Position numbers and translations under genes: made by a program. From Alphaproteobacteria bacterium (GTDB taxonomy: Bacteria; Pseudomonadota; Alphaproteobacteria; ATCC43930; CGMCC-115725), in contig JAJPHB010000033.1 of NCBI GenBank assembly GCA_021325525.1, positions 1 to 38,751 on the forward strand: a DNA stretch of 38,751 bases, given 5' to 3'. Below are positions 28,990-36,870 of this stretch, one piece after another (the first letter of the stretch is position 1; every line of letters begins with the position of its first letter). The notes under the pieces were generated by a model that saw nothing but the letters and a program-made list of their open reading frames with translations, searched no databases and was not told where the DNA came from.

Positions 28990-29020
28990 TTGACAGAGAC
29001 GCGCGCCGGGTTCATATAAG
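28990..29020 (+). promoter_or_regulatory. Promoter of the rubrerythrin operon
   Basis: Perfect TTGACA (28990-28995), a 19-base spacer and TATAAG (29015-29020). The long spacer suggests a promoter that depends on a regulator; the palindrome at 28971-28985 abuts the -35 box. Confidence 0.75.
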
Positions 29021-29095
29021 CGGCGACGGGCGCTGACGACCCGCTGCCGCCCGTCACGGAATCCGTCACGCCATCTTCGTCAAGGAGGAAGAAAC

Positions 29096-29515
29096 ATGCC
29101 GTCGTTGAAGAACTCGAAGACCATGGAGAACCTGAAGGCCGCCTTCGCCGGCGAGAGCCAGGCCAATCGCCGCTATCTCTATTTCGCGCAGAAGGCCGAT
29201 GTCGAAGGCTACAACGACGTCTCGGCCGTGTTCCGCTCGACGGCGGAAGGCGAGACCGGCCACGCGCACGGGCATCTCGAATTCCTCGAGGAAGTCGGCG
29301 ATCCGGCGACCGGCAAGCCGATCGGCGGCACCTCGGACAACCTCAAGGCCGCCATCGCCGGCGAGACGCATGAATATACCGACATGTATCCCGGCATGGC
29401 GCGGACGGCGCGCGAGGAAGGGTTCGATGAGATCGCCGAGTGGTTCGAGACCCTTGCCAAGGCCGAGAAGTCGCATGCCGGCCGCTTCCAGAAGGCTCTC
29501 GACGCCCTCAGCTGA
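29096..29515 (+). CDS. Rubrerythrin (ferritin-like di-iron protein, no rubredoxin domain)
   Basis: A 139-residue four-helix protein that usually reduces peroxide. Di-iron ligands can be placed at Glu20 ([12 protein letters not shown]), Glu53 with His56 ([11 protein letters not shown]), Glu90 (AIAGETHEY) and Glu124 with His127 ([10 protein letters not shown]). The C-terminal rubredoxin domain of classical rubrerythrin is missing, so electrons must come from another protein; the Fe-S oxidoreductase encoded next is the obvious candidate. Strong AAGGAGG-type ribosome site before ATG 29096. Confidence 0.95.
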   Translation: MPSLKNSKTMENLKAAFAGESQANRRYLYFAQKADVEGYNDVSAVFRSTAEGETGHAHGHLEFLEEVGDPATGKPIGGTSDNLKAAIAGETHEYTDMYPGMARTAREEGFDEIAEWFETLAKAEKSHAGRFQKALDALS

Positions 29516-29540
29516 GGCGCTGCGCCCGGTGTTGAACTGA

Positions 29541-29566
29541 CCGAGGGGAGCCGCCGCTTCCCTCGG
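29541..29566 (+). promoter_or_regulatory. Hairpin between the rubrerythrin and Fe-S oxidoreductase genes
   Basis: CCGAGGGGA (29541-29549) pairs with TTCCCTCGG (29558-29566), nine pairs with one G-U and an 8-base loop. No T run follows. It could protect the rubrerythrin mRNA end and give more rubrerythrin than the downstream proteins. Confidence 0.5.
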
Positions 29567-29618
29567 CCGCCGGCGGCGCGCGCCGGCCCTGCGAATTCCG
29601 ATTCGAGAGCAATACGCT

Positions 29619-30971
29619 ATGCGAGAGGGCAGCCTCGAGGCGCCGACGCGCCACGTCATCGACTGGCAGAATCCCGACTTTTACGACATGGCGAAGATCG
29701 AGGCGGAGGCGCATCGAGTCTTCGATATCTGCCATGGCTGCCGGCGCTGCTTCAATCTCTGCGATTCCTTCCCGCGCCTCTTCGATCTCATCGACACCTC
29801 GGCGACCGGCGAACTCGATGCGGTGGCGCCGGCGGACTACAAGCGCGTCGTCGATGCCTGCACGCTCTGCGACATGTGCTTCATGACGAAGTGCCCCTAT
29901 GTGCCGCCGCACGAGTTCGATCTCGATTTCCCGCATCTGATGCTGCGCTACCGCGCGGCAGAGCTCCGCGCTGGCCGCGTCGGCCGCATGTCGCAGGAAT
30001 TGGTCAAGACCGACCGCAACGGCCACCTCGCCGGCGCCGTGGCGCCGCTCGCCAACTGGGCGAGCGACACCGGAAACAAGCTGACGCGCCCCTTGCTGGA
30101 GAAGCTCGCCGGGATCGACCGCGAGGCCGCGCTGCCGAAATTCCACGGCCGCACTTTCGCGATGCGCGCCAAGCGCGCAGCTCCGGAGATCGACCGCACT
30201 GCGCCTGCCTTCGGCCGCAAGGCCGTGCTCTACGCCACCTGCTTCGTCAACTACAACAACCCGCAGATCGGCACGGCGACGCGCGCCGTCTTGGCCAAGA
30301 ACGGCGTCGAGACCGAGATCGCCTACCCGGGCTGCTGCGGCATGCCGCAATTGGAGCAAGGCAATCTCGCCAAGGTCGCCGAGAGCGCGGGCAAAGTCGC
30401 GGCCGAGCTCTCGCCCTGGATCGACCGAGGCTATGACGTCATCGCCCTCGTCCCGTCCTGCGCCTTGATGCTCAAATTCGAATGGCCTCTCATCCTGCCC
30501 GAGGATGCGCAGGTGAAGCGCCTCGCCCAGGCGACCTTCGATATCAGCGAATACATCGTCGACATCGCCAAGAAGGAGGGGCTCGCCCCCGGCTTCTCGG
30601 GCCTCGATGGCGGCGTCACCTTGCATCTTGCCTGCCATGCGCGCGCCCAGAATATGGGGCAGAAGGCGGCCGAGATGCTGCGTTTGCTGCCGGGCACGCG
30701 CGTCGCCGTCATCGAGCGCTGCTCGGGCCATGGCGGCTCCTGGGGCGTCGGCAAGGGCAATTTCGAGGTCGCGCTCAAAGTCGGCAAGCCGGTCGCGAAG
30801 CAGGCGGCGAAGAATGCAACGGCCTATCTCGCCTCGGAATGCCCGCTCGCCGGCACCCACATCGTGCAAGGCATGGAGAAGCTGGAGGATGGCGCCAAGG
30901 CGCCGGCAGGCGGCGCGCGCCATCCGATCGAGCTCATGGCCGAGGCTTACGGCCTCGCCGTCGCGTCCTAG
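29619..30971 (+). CDS. CCG-domain (Fe-S)-binding oxidoreductase (GlpC/HdrD-like)
   Basis: A 450-residue iron-sulfur electron carrier. The N-terminal ferredoxin part has two clusters: C38-x2-C41-x2-C44-x3-C48 and C81-x2-C84-x2-C87-x4-C92. Two CCG-type domains follow: CFVNYNNPQIG with YPGCCGMPQLEQG (about 215-250), and LACHARAQNMG with ERCSGHGGSWG (about 335-370), the second lacking the double Cys. Relatives are GlpC and heterodisulfide reductase HdrD. No membrane helix is seen. Its place between rubrerythrin and DUF3501 suggests it feeds electrons to rubrerythrin; this is inference. Confidence 0.88.
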   Translation: MREGSLEAPTRHVIDWQNPDFYDMAKIEAEAHRVFDICHGCRRCFNLCDSFPRLFDLIDTSATGELDAVAPADYKRVVDACTLCDMCFMTKCPYVPPHEFDLDFPHLMLRYRAAELRAGRVGRMSQELVKTDRNGHLAGAVAPLANWASDTGNKLTRPLLEKLAGIDREAALPKFHGRTFAMRAKRAAPEIDRTAPAFGRKAVLYATCFVNYNNPQIGTATRAVLAKNGVETEIAYPGCCGMPQLEQGNLAKVAESAGKVAAELSPWIDRGYDVIALVPSCALMLKFEWPLILPEDAQVKRLAQATFDISEYIVDIAKKEGLAPGFSGLDGGVTLHLACHARAQNMGQKAAEMLRLLPGTRVAVIERCSGHGGSWGVGKGNFEVALKVGKPVAKQAAKNATAYLASECPLAGTHIVQGMEKLEDGAKAPAGGARHPIELMAEAYGLAVAS

Positions 30972-30982
30972 AGGAGAGGCTC

Positions 30983-31576
30983 ATGTCACCCAAACGGTCG
31001 CTCACCCGCGCCGACATCCTGCCGCCCGAGCAATACGCCCGCGAGCGCGGCGAGCGGCGGCGGCGGATCGCGGCGCTGAAGCGCGTGCGCCGCGTCGAGG
31101 TCGGCCCCTTTGCCACTTTCTATTTCGAGAATTACGAGACGATGTGGCAGCAGGTCCACGAGATGCTGCACATCGAAAAGGGCGGAGAGGAGCAGATCGC
31201 GGATGAGCTGCGCGCCTATAATCCGCTCATCCCGCAGGGCAGCGAGCTCGTCGCGACCGTGATGTTCGAGATCGACGACGAGGCGCGGCGCAAGACCGTC
31301 CTCGCCCGCCTCTCCGGCATCGAGCGCCACATGTTCCTGCAAGTCGGAGACGAGCGCATCCGCGGCCGCGCCGATGAGGGGCGCGAGAACACCCGCGCCG
31401 AGGACGGCAAGGCCTCCTCGGTGCAATTCGCGCATTTCCCCTTCACCGCCGAGCAAAAGGCGCGCTTCCGCGCGCCCGGCACGCAGGTTCTGGTCGGCTT
31501 CGACCACCCCAATTACGGCCACCTCGCCGTCATGCCGGAGGCGGTGCGCGCCGCGCTCGCCGAGGATTTCGATTGA
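30983..31576 (+). CDS. DUF3501 family protein
   Basis: A 197-residue soluble protein of unknown function. Visible features are a basic start (RRRRIAALKRVRRVEVGPFATFYFENYETM split over residues 24-53), WQQVHEMLHIEKGGEEQIADEL, and a C-terminal half with VGFDHPNYGHLAVMPEAVRAAL. It has no cysteines for a cluster. DUF3501 genes are repeatedly found behind rubrerythrin and CCG-domain genes, so it is probably a subunit or assembly factor of the same redox system. GAGGAG ribosome site 7 bases before ATG 30983; 11 bases after the previous stop. Confidence 0.85.
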   Translation: MSPKRSLTRADILPPEQYARERGERRRRIAALKRVRRVEVGPFATFYFENYETMWQQVHEMLHIEKGGEEQIADELRAYNPLIPQGSELVATVMFEIDDEARRKTVLARLSGIERHMFLQVGDERIRGRADEGRENTRAEDGKASSVQFAHFPFTAEQKARFRAPGTQVLVGFDHPNYGHLAVMPEAVRAALAEDFD

Positions 31577-31615
31577 GAGCAATTCGAGCGCATTCTGCCT
31601 TGACGTGAACAACCA

Positions 31616-31834
31616 GTGAATGGGCGCAGCCAAGCCGTGTGGCTGCCGCGGGAATTCCGGTTGCCTGGCGATCGGGTGCGCGTGCGCGAGTTCGGACGCG
31701 GAGTGCTCCTCGAGCCGCTCGTCGGCGATGTCAGCGACTGGTTCGCCGCGCTCGATCGATTTGGTCCCGAGGCGTTTATGGCCGAAGGTCGCGATCAGCC
31801 GCCGATGCCAAGGCCGGAAAATCTGTTTCCGTGA
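31616..31834 (+). pseudogene. VapB-type antitoxin, N-terminus eroded
   Basis: A 72-residue reading frame from GTG 31616: NGRSQAVWLPREFRLPGDRV is the AbrB/SpoVT-type DNA-binding core of VapB, and the C-terminal tail (WFAALDRFGPEAFMAEGRDQPP) is the toxin-binding part. Intact VapB proteins have 7 to 10 residues before NGRSQA (with an AKxFxN type strand). Here a stop at 31601-31603 lies just upstream, so that first strand is lost. The start could still be used, so a weakly active protein cannot be excluded. Overlaps the toxin start by four bases. Confidence 0.7.
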
Positions 31835-32112
31835 ACTACCTGCTCGATACGAACGCCTGCATCGCGCTCATCGACGGTAAGCCGCCGTCAATCAGAGCAA
31901 AGCTCGAAGAAGCGTTGGCGGGCGGCAGCACCATCGGGGTGTCCTCTGTCGTCGCCTTCGAACTTTGGTACGGCGTTGCCAAAAGCACCCGACAAGAGGC
32001 GAGCGCCGAGCGGCTCGCGACATTCTTTGCGGGACCAATTCAACTGATTGCCTTCGATGACGAAGATGCGCGCTCGAGAGTGACACGTCATGGGCGAATT
32101 CAACCTCAATAA
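31831..32112 (+). pseudogene. VapC-type PIN-domain toxin, internally deleted
   Basis: From GTG 31831: MNYLLDTNACIALIDG and VSSVVAFELWYGVAKS are the first half of a VapC ribonuclease, with the first acidic residue Asp6 and the central Glu. After AFDDEDAR the normal IRAxLExxGxxIGxxDxxIAxxA segment is missing. The text resumes as VTRH in one frame and GEFNL in the next, which resemble the family's LVTxNxxEFxRV ending. So about 30 residues with the other catalytic acids are deleted and the end is frameshifted. About 93 residues remain, against about 130 normally. Almost certainly inactive. Confidence 0.75.
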
Positions 32113-32720
32113 AGCCGCGTTCGATACGCTTCCTCGATCGTGCGGTCGGCGGCGGCGGCGTCAGTGTCGCCGATCTGATCGGCGAGAATGCGGCCGAGGC
32201 TCGGAAACGAGGAGCGCTCGATGCGGCTTGCCGGGTCCCAGAGCTTCGCGCGAAGGAGCGCCTTGCCGCACTGAAAATAGGCCTCCTTCACCGCGACGAG
32301 GAGCCCCGAGCGCGGCGCCTTGCCCTGCGCCGAGAGCGGCGCCAGCAAGCTGGTGTCGGTCGTGATGCGGGCATGGCCGTTGACGCGCAGCGTCTCGTTG
32401 ACGCCGGGGACGAAGAAGAGGAGCCCGACAGCCGGATTCTCGGCGAGATTGCCGAGGCTGTCGACGCGGTTGTTGCCGGGCCGGTCGGGGATGAGGAGCG
32501 TCGTCTCGTCGAGGATGGCGACGAAGCCCGGCGCATCGCCGCGCGGCGAGGCATCGGCGAGCCCGTCGGCGCCCATCGTCGCGATGACGAGAAAGGGCGA
32601 GAGGGCGATGAAGGACCGGCAATGCTCGTCGAGCCGTGCGAGCTGCTTCTTCAGCGCCCGCTCGCTCGGCGCGCCGTAATGCGCGCGCAGCGCCGCGCCA
32701 TCGATCGGTTCGGCAGCCAT
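32106..32720 (-). CDS. PPOX-class FMN-binding flavoprotein (MSMEG_1061-like pyridoxamine oxidase family)
   Basis: A 204-residue split-barrel flavoprotein. FIALSPFLVIATMGADGLADASPRG-type residues mark the FMN barrel, followed by DETTLLIPDRPGNNRVDSLGN, VGLLFFVPGVNETLRVNGHA and KEAYFQCGKALLRAKLWDP, which fit the MSMEG_1061 subgroup. Substrate unknown. The start ATG 32720 is preceded by AAAGGAGA. Its end meets the vapC remnant on the other strand, overlapping by seven bases. Confidence 0.88.
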   Translation of the reverse strand: MAAEPIDGAALRAHYGAPSERALKKQLARLDEHCRSFIALSPFLVIATMGADGLADASPRGDAPGFVAILDETTLLIPDRPGNNRVDSLGNLAENPAVGLLFFVPGVNETLRVNGHARITTDTSLLAPLSAQGKAPRSGLLVAVKEAYFQCGKALLRAKLWDPASRIERSSFPSLGRILADQIGDTDAAAADRTIEEAYRTRLY

Positions 32721-32743
32721 TCTCGCGGTCTCCTTTGGCCCCC

Positions 32744-33253
32744 TCAGGGGACGGTTTCGCCCGGATAGACGCCCCAGATCTCGTCGCGCGGCAGCCAGCC
32801 GGCGATGCCGTTCGCCTCGATGCGGCACCAGCCAGGATTGCATTCGAGGAGCTTCGCCACGACGCCCGGCTCGGCGCGCGCCACCATCTCCGCATTGCTC
32901 CGCGGCGCCTCGCGCAGCGCCCGGACAGCGCCGCGCACCAGTACCGAGCGCCGCCCCGTCACCATGCGTTCATGCACCCAGCCTTCGGTCCCGTCGGCAT
33001 CGCGGATCTTGCGCCAATTGTCGAACTCGGCGACGATCTCGACGGGAAGATCCTTGCGCCGGTACACCCATTCGATCGGGTAGCGCTCGCCGGGGCCGGT
33101 CCGCAGATTGACCTCGGCGGAGCGAAGGGCAACGAAGCGGGGGACGGGCAGCCCTTTTTCCGCAGCGCTCAGTCCCGTCACCGTCAGAATGGCAAGTGCG
33201 CCGGCGAGGGCGAGTACGGTGGAACGGCGGCAAGCACGTTGAAAGCGAAGCAC
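32744..33253 (-). CDS. Exported SH3-domain protein
   Basis: A 169-residue protein with a signal peptide (RRSTVLALAGALAILTVTGLSAAE, cleavage near residue 31). Two bacterial SH3-like repeats follow: VNLRTGPGERYPIEWVYRR...NWRKIRDADGTEGWVHERM, and a second with NPGWCRIEANGIAGWLPRDEIWG. Such proteins bind peptidoglycan in the periplasm. Lies 23 bases upstream of the PPOX gene on the same strand, and is divergent from the dehydrogenase gene, with 159 bases between. Confidence 0.9.
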   Translation of the reverse strand: MLRFQRACRRSTVLALAGALAILTVTGLSAAEKGLPVPRFVALRSAEVNLRTGPGERYPIEWVYRRKDLPVEIVAEFDNWRKIRDADGTEGWVHERMVTGRRSVLVRGAVRALREAPRSNAEMVARAEPGVVAKLLECNPGWCRIEANGIAGWLPRDEIWGVYPGETVP

Positions 33254-33412
33254 GATTCTGTCTAGTCCCGGCTCCTATCCAGGTCAAGCCGCGACATCAG
33301 GCGATTCCGCGGAAAGCGCCGCGACTTCAAGCCGGCGCCGTCCGCCGTTCCGGGGTCCTCACTGGACAGGAGGGCCCGCCTCTTGCTATGGCGGGTCGGG
33401 GAGGAGGGGGCC

Positions 33413-34399
33413 ATGCCGTCGCGAAAGCCGCTCGTCGTCGTCACGCGCAAGCTGCCGGAGCCGATCGAGACGCGGATGATGGAGCTGTTCGAGACGCGCC
33501 TCAACCGCGACGACGCGCCCATGACCCAGACGCAGCTCATCGCCGCGGTCCGGGATGCCGACGTTCTCGTTCCCACCGTCACCGACCGCATCGACGCCGC
33601 CGTCCTAGCGCAGGCCGGCCCCAATCTCCGCCTCATCGCCTCCTTCGGCACTGGCGTCGACCACATCGATCTCGCGACGGCGCGGCAGCGCGGCATCACT
33701 GTGACCAACACGCCGGGCGTCCTCACCGAGGACACGGCCGACATGACGATGGCGCTCATCCTCGCCGTCGCCCGGCGCCTCGCCGAAGGCGAGCGCCTCA
33801 TCCGCGCCGGCGTCTGGCAGGGCTGGGGGCCGACCTTCATGCTGGGGCATCGCATCTCGGGCAAGCGCCTCGGCATTATCGGCATGGGGCGCATCGGCCA
33901 GGCGGTGGCGCGGCGCGCCCGCGGCTTCGGCCTTTCCGTCCATTACCACAACCGCCGCCGCGTTCCCGAGGAGACCGAGCACGAGCTCGAGGCGACCTAT
34001 TGGGAGAGTCTCGACCAGATGCTGGCCCATATGGACATCATCTCGGTCAATTGTCCGCACACGCCGGCGACATATCACCTGCTCTCGGCGCGGCGGCTGA
34101 AGCTGATGCGGCCGCATGCGATCCTCGTCAACACGGCGCGCGGCGAGGTCATCGACGAGAACACGCTGACGCGCATGCTGGCGGCGCGCGAGATCGCCGG
34201 CGCCGGGCTCGACGTCTTCGAGCACGAGCCTGCGGTCAACCCGAAGCTGCTCCGCCTCGACAATGTTGTGCTGCTGCCGCATATGGGCTCGGCGACGCTC
34301 GAAGGCCGCATCGACATGGGCGAGAAGGTCATCATCAACATCAAGACCTTCGCCGACGGCCACCGCCCGCCCGACCGCGTGCTGGAAGGGATGCTGTAA
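33413..34399 (+). CDS. D-2-hydroxyacid dehydrogenase (glyoxylate/hydroxypyruvate reductase or D-glycerate dehydrogenase type)
   Basis: A 328-residue NAD(P)-dependent enzyme. The Rossmann loop is GIIGMGRIGQAVARR; the catalytic set is Arg in NTARGEVID, Glu in GLDVFEHEP and His in LLPHMGSAT. The N-terminal substrate domain has LIASFGTGVDHIDLATARQRG. Sequence is nearest to the GyaR/D-glycerate dehydrogenase group; the exact substrate is not certain. ATG 33413 is chosen over an upstream in-frame start at 33383 because the GGAGG run sits just before it. Confidence 0.9.
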   Translation: MPSRKPLVVVTRKLPEPIETRMMELFETRLNRDDAPMTQTQLIAAVRDADVLVPTVTDRIDAAVLAQAGPNLRLIASFGTGVDHIDLATARQRGITVTNTPGVLTEDTADMTMALILAVARRLAEGERLIRAGVWQGWGPTFMLGHRISGKRLGIIGMGRIGQAVARRARGFGLSVHYHNRRRVPEETEHELEATYWESLDQMLAHMDIISVNCPHTPATYHLLSARRLKLMRPHAILVNTARGEVIDENTLTRMLAAREIAGAGLDVFEHEPAVNPKLLRLDNVVLLPHMGSATLEGRIDMGEKVIINIKTFADGHRPPDRVLEGML

Positions 34400-34424
34400 G
34401 CGGAAGCAGAAGGTGAGGAGAAAA

Positions 34425-34448
34425 CCCTCTCCGGTTTACGGGAGAGGG
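34425..34448. repeat. REP-like palindrome, copy 1
   Basis: CCCTCTCC (34425-34432) and GGAGAGGG (34441-34448) with an 8-base loop, 25 bases after the dehydrogenase stop. Same core as the copies at 34516 and 35344. Can also act as a transcript-end hairpin. Confidence 0.8.
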
Positions 34449-34506
34449 CAGGGCGAGGGCATGACGCGGGACCGAGAGGAAGCCGCGCTGACGCCGCGGC
34501 TCCCCC

Positions 34507-35301
34507 TTACCCTGACCCTCTCCCCGCTAGGGAGAGGGAAGTTGAGCCGCCGCAACTCGGACAGTCCGGATCCTTCGGCACGGCGACGCGGTGGAAGGCG
34601 GCGCGGAGCGCGTCATACATGAGGAGCGTGCCGTCGAGGCTCTCGCCGATACCGAGCAGCTCCTTCAGCACCTCGACGGCTTGCAGCGTGCCCATGACGC
34701 CGGCGACAGCGCCGAGGATGCCGGCGGTCTCGCAGCGCGGGACGAGGTCCGCGGGCGGCGGCTCGCGGAAGAGACAGCGGTAGCAGGGATGGCCGGCGCC
34801 GAGATAGGGCTTGAAGGTCGAGATCTGGCCATCGAAGGGCGCGAGCGCCGCGGCGACGAGCGGCTTCTGCGCCGCGAGACACGCTTCCGTCAGCAAGTAT
34901 CGCGTGCGGAAATTGTCGCTGCCATCGGCGACGAGGTCGTAGCCGCCGATGAGCGCCGCGGCATTCGCCGCCGTCACCTCCACGCCATGGGTCTCGAGGC
35001 GGATCTCGGGATTGACGGCCGCCACCGCCTCGCGCGCGCTCTCGACCTTGGCCATGCCGATGCGCGGCGTCGCATGGACGATCTGGCGCTGCAAATTCGT
35101 CAGATCCACCCGGTCGTGGTCGACGATTCCGAGCGTGCCGACGCCAGCCGCGGCGAGGTAGAGGAGCAGCGGCGAGCCGAGCCCGCCGGCGCCGACGACG
35201 AGGACGCGCGCGGCGAGGAGGCGCGCCTGCCCCTCCTCGCCGACCTCCTCGAGAATGAGGTGGCGGGCGTAGCGGTGGAATTGCGCTTCGGTCAGCTCCA
35301 T
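34507..35301 (-). CDS. MoeB/ThiF/HesA-family E1-like adenylyltransferase
   Basis: A 264-residue enzyme that adenylates the C-terminus of a ubiquitin-like sulfur carrier (MoaD, ThiS or CysO type). FHRYARHLILEEVGEEGQ, VVGAGGLGSPLLLYLAAAGVG, DLTNLQRQIVH and DGSDNFRTRYL are typical. The zinc site is C-x2-C in CYRC and CPSC near the end. ETAGILGAVAGVMG follows a Cys (RCETAG). The last ten codons (SLSLAGRGSG) fall in the REP-like repeat at 34516-34538. Next to cysK, so a CysO-like cysteine route or Mo cofactor synthesis are both possible. Confidence 0.9.
   Translation of the reverse strand: MELTEAQFHRYARHLILEEVGEEGQARLLAARVLVVGAGGLGSPLLLYLAAAGVGTLGIVDHDRVDLTNLQRQIVHATPRIGMAKVESAREAVAAVNPEIRLETHGVEVTAANAAALIGGYDLVADGSDNFRTRYLLTEACLAAQKPLVAAALAPFDGQISTFKPYLGAGHPCYRCLFREPPPADLVPRCETAGILGAVAGVMGTLQAVEVLKELLGIGESLDGTLLMYDALRAAFHRVAVPKDPDCPSCGGSTSLSLAGRGSG
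34516..34538. repeat. REP-like palindrome, copy 2, inside the end of the E1 gene
   Basis: CCCTCTCCC (34516-34524) and GGGAGAGGG (34530-34538), nine perfect pairs with loop CGCTA. It lies inside the reverse-strand coding sequence and supplies most of the last ten residues of the E1-like protein. Confidence 0.85.
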
Positions 35302-35311
35302 TCGTTTGCCG

Positions 35312-35386
35312 CCGGCCTCTCATCCTCTCGCTGCCGGGTCCCTCCCTCTGCCCGCGAGCGGGGAGAGGGTCGGGGTGAGAGGCCGG
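35312..35386. repeat. Long composite palindrome (REP-like, copy 3 inside)
   Basis: Outer arms CCGGCCTCTCA (35312-35322) and TGAGAGGCCGG (35376-35386) pair perfectly. Inside lies the REP-like CCCTCTGCCCGC (35344-35355) with GCGGGGAGAGGG (35358-35369), almost perfect. Together they fill nearly all of the gap between cysK and the E1 gene, so the RNA would fold into a large cruciform-type structure that could limit transcription from cysK into the E1 gene. Confidence 0.8.
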
Positions 35387-35389
35387 TCC

Positions 35390-36373
35390 TCACATTCCGT
35401 CGAAGAGCGGCGTCGAGAGATAGCGTTCCGCAGAGCTTGGCAGGACGATGACGATGGTCTTTCCCGCCATCTCCGGCCGCGCGCCCACTTCGAGCCCGGC
35501 GGCGACGGCGGCGCCCGAGGAGATGCCGACCGGCATGCCTTCGAGCTTCGCCACCTCGCGCGCCGTCCGGAACGCCGTTTCGTTGGCGACGCGCAGGATT
35601 TCGTCGATCAGCTTCACATCGAGGATCTCGGGAATGAAGCCGGCGCCGAGCCCCTGAATCTTGTGCGGGCCGGGCGGGCCGCCCGACAGCACGGCGCTGT
35701 CCTCGGGCTCGACCGCGATCATCTTCACCGAGGGCTTGCGCGCCTTGAGCACGCTGCCCGTGCCGGTGATCGTGCCGCCCGTGCCGATGCCGCTCACCAC
35801 GACATCGACCTTGCCGCCCGTATCCTTCCAGATCTCCTCGGCCGTGGTGCGGCGATGGATCTCGGGATTGGCCGGGTTCTGGAACTGCTGGAGGATGAGC
35901 GCGTCGGGCAGCGAGCGCTGCAGCTCCTCGGCCTTGGCGATGGCGCCCTTCATCCCGTGAGCGGCCGGGGTCAGCTCGAGCTCGGCGCCGAGAAGGGTGA
36001 GCATCTTCCGCCGCTCGACCGACATGCTCTCGGGCATGGTGAGGATGAGGCGGTAGCCTTTGGCGGCGCAGGCGAAGGCAAGGGCGATGCCGGTATTGCC
36101 CGACGTCGGCTCGACGAGCACGGTGCTGGGCTTGAGGCGGCCCGAGCGCTCCGCCGCCTCGATCATCGAGAGGCCGATGCGGTCCTTCACCGAGGAGAGC
36201 GGGTTGAAGAACTCGCATTTGCCGAGAAGCTCGGCCTTGATCCCATGCGCCTTGGCGAGGCGCGACATGCGGACGAGCGGCGTCGCCCCGATCGTCTCGG
36301 TGATGTTGTCATAGACGCGGCCGCGGAACTCGCAGGGCTGCGGCGGGGCGCGCTCGGGCTGGGGGGCGGGCAT
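35390..36373 (-). CDS. cysK: Cysteine synthase (O-acetylserine sulfhydrylase)
   Basis: A 327-residue PLP enzyme. The PLP lysine lies in [10 protein letters not shown], the substrate loop is [11 protein letters not shown], and the phosphate loop [28 protein letters not shown] and [13 protein letters not shown] are also typical CysK marks. It makes cysteine from O-acetylserine and sulfide. The Rrf2 gene lies 34 bases upstream on the same strand. The N-terminal 20 residues are Pro/Ala-rich. Confidence 0.96.
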   Translation of the reverse strand: MPAPQPERAPPQPCEFRGRVYDNITETIGATPLVRMSRLAKAHGIKAELLGKCEFFNPLSSVKDRIGLSMIEAAERSGRLKPSTVLVEPTSGNTGIALAFACAAKGYRLILTMPESMSVERRKMLTLLGAELELTPAAHGMKGAIAKAEELQRSLPDALILQQFQNPANPEIHRRTTAEEIWKDTGGKVDVVVSGIGTGGTITGTGSVLKARKPSVKMIAVEPEDSAVLSGGPPGPHKIQGLGAGFIPEILDVKLIDEILRVANETAFRTAREVAKLEGMPVGISSGAAVAAGLEVGARPEMAGKTIVIVLPSSAERYLSTPLFDGM

Positions 36374-36407
36374 TGGGGGACGAACTCCTTCTGCAAGTAG
36401 CGCCGGC

Positions 36408-36863
36408 TCAGATGGTGAAGTCCATGCGGGCGCCGAATTCGCCGGCGATGCCGGCGCGATAGGCGCGGAGGCACAGATCCTCGATCGTGATCGAATCGAG
36501 CTGCTGCATGAGGTTTTCCTGCAGCTCGATCCAGAGCGGGCGCACGACCTTGTGGCCGAGCTCGGCGCCGGCCGGGTCCTCGATCGGGTCCTCCGCCGTC
36601 TCGAGCTGGCGGATCGTGCGGACGATCTCGCCGAGGCTGATGCGCCGCCGCTCCCGGGCCAAGCGGTAGCCGCCGCGCGGCCCGCGCGTGCCGGCGAGAA
36701 TGCCGTTGCGGACGAGCTGCTGGAGCACCTGTTCGAGATAGCGGCGCGGAATCCCCTGGCGGCGCGTGATCTCGCTCGACTGGACGGGTACTGTGGTCGC
36801 GTTGTAGGCGATGTCCAGCACCGCCTCGATCGCGAACAGCATCTTTTTCGACAGCCGGATCAT
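36408..36863 (-). CDS. Rrf2-family regulator without Fe-S cysteines (CymR-like)
   Basis: A 151-residue winged-helix regulator: [44 protein letters not shown] and [24 protein letters not shown] are the Rrf2 core. The loop that holds three cysteines in IscR is [21 protein letters not shown] here, with no Cys; the only Cys is near the end (EDLCLRAY). Lying directly before cysK, it resembles CymR, which senses cysteine state through CysK. ATG 36863 is chosen; the frame is open upstream but only as Ser/Arg-rich text antisense to dut. The dut stop ends seven bases before this start. Confidence 0.9.
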   Translation of the reverse strand: MIRLSKKMLFAIEAVLDIAYNATTVPVQSSEITRRQGIPRRYLEQVLQQLVRNGILAGTRGPRGGYRLARERRRISLGEIVRTIRQLETAEDPIEDPAGAELGHKVVRPLWIELQENLMQQLDSITIEDLCLRAYRAGIAGEFGARMDFTI

Positions 36864-36870
36864 GATCGGC

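Noticed and set aside
32090-32365. Small forward gene starting MGEFNLN after vapC
   Set aside because: Its first residues look like the frameshifted end of VapC, and the rest is antisense to the PPOX flavoprotein gene.
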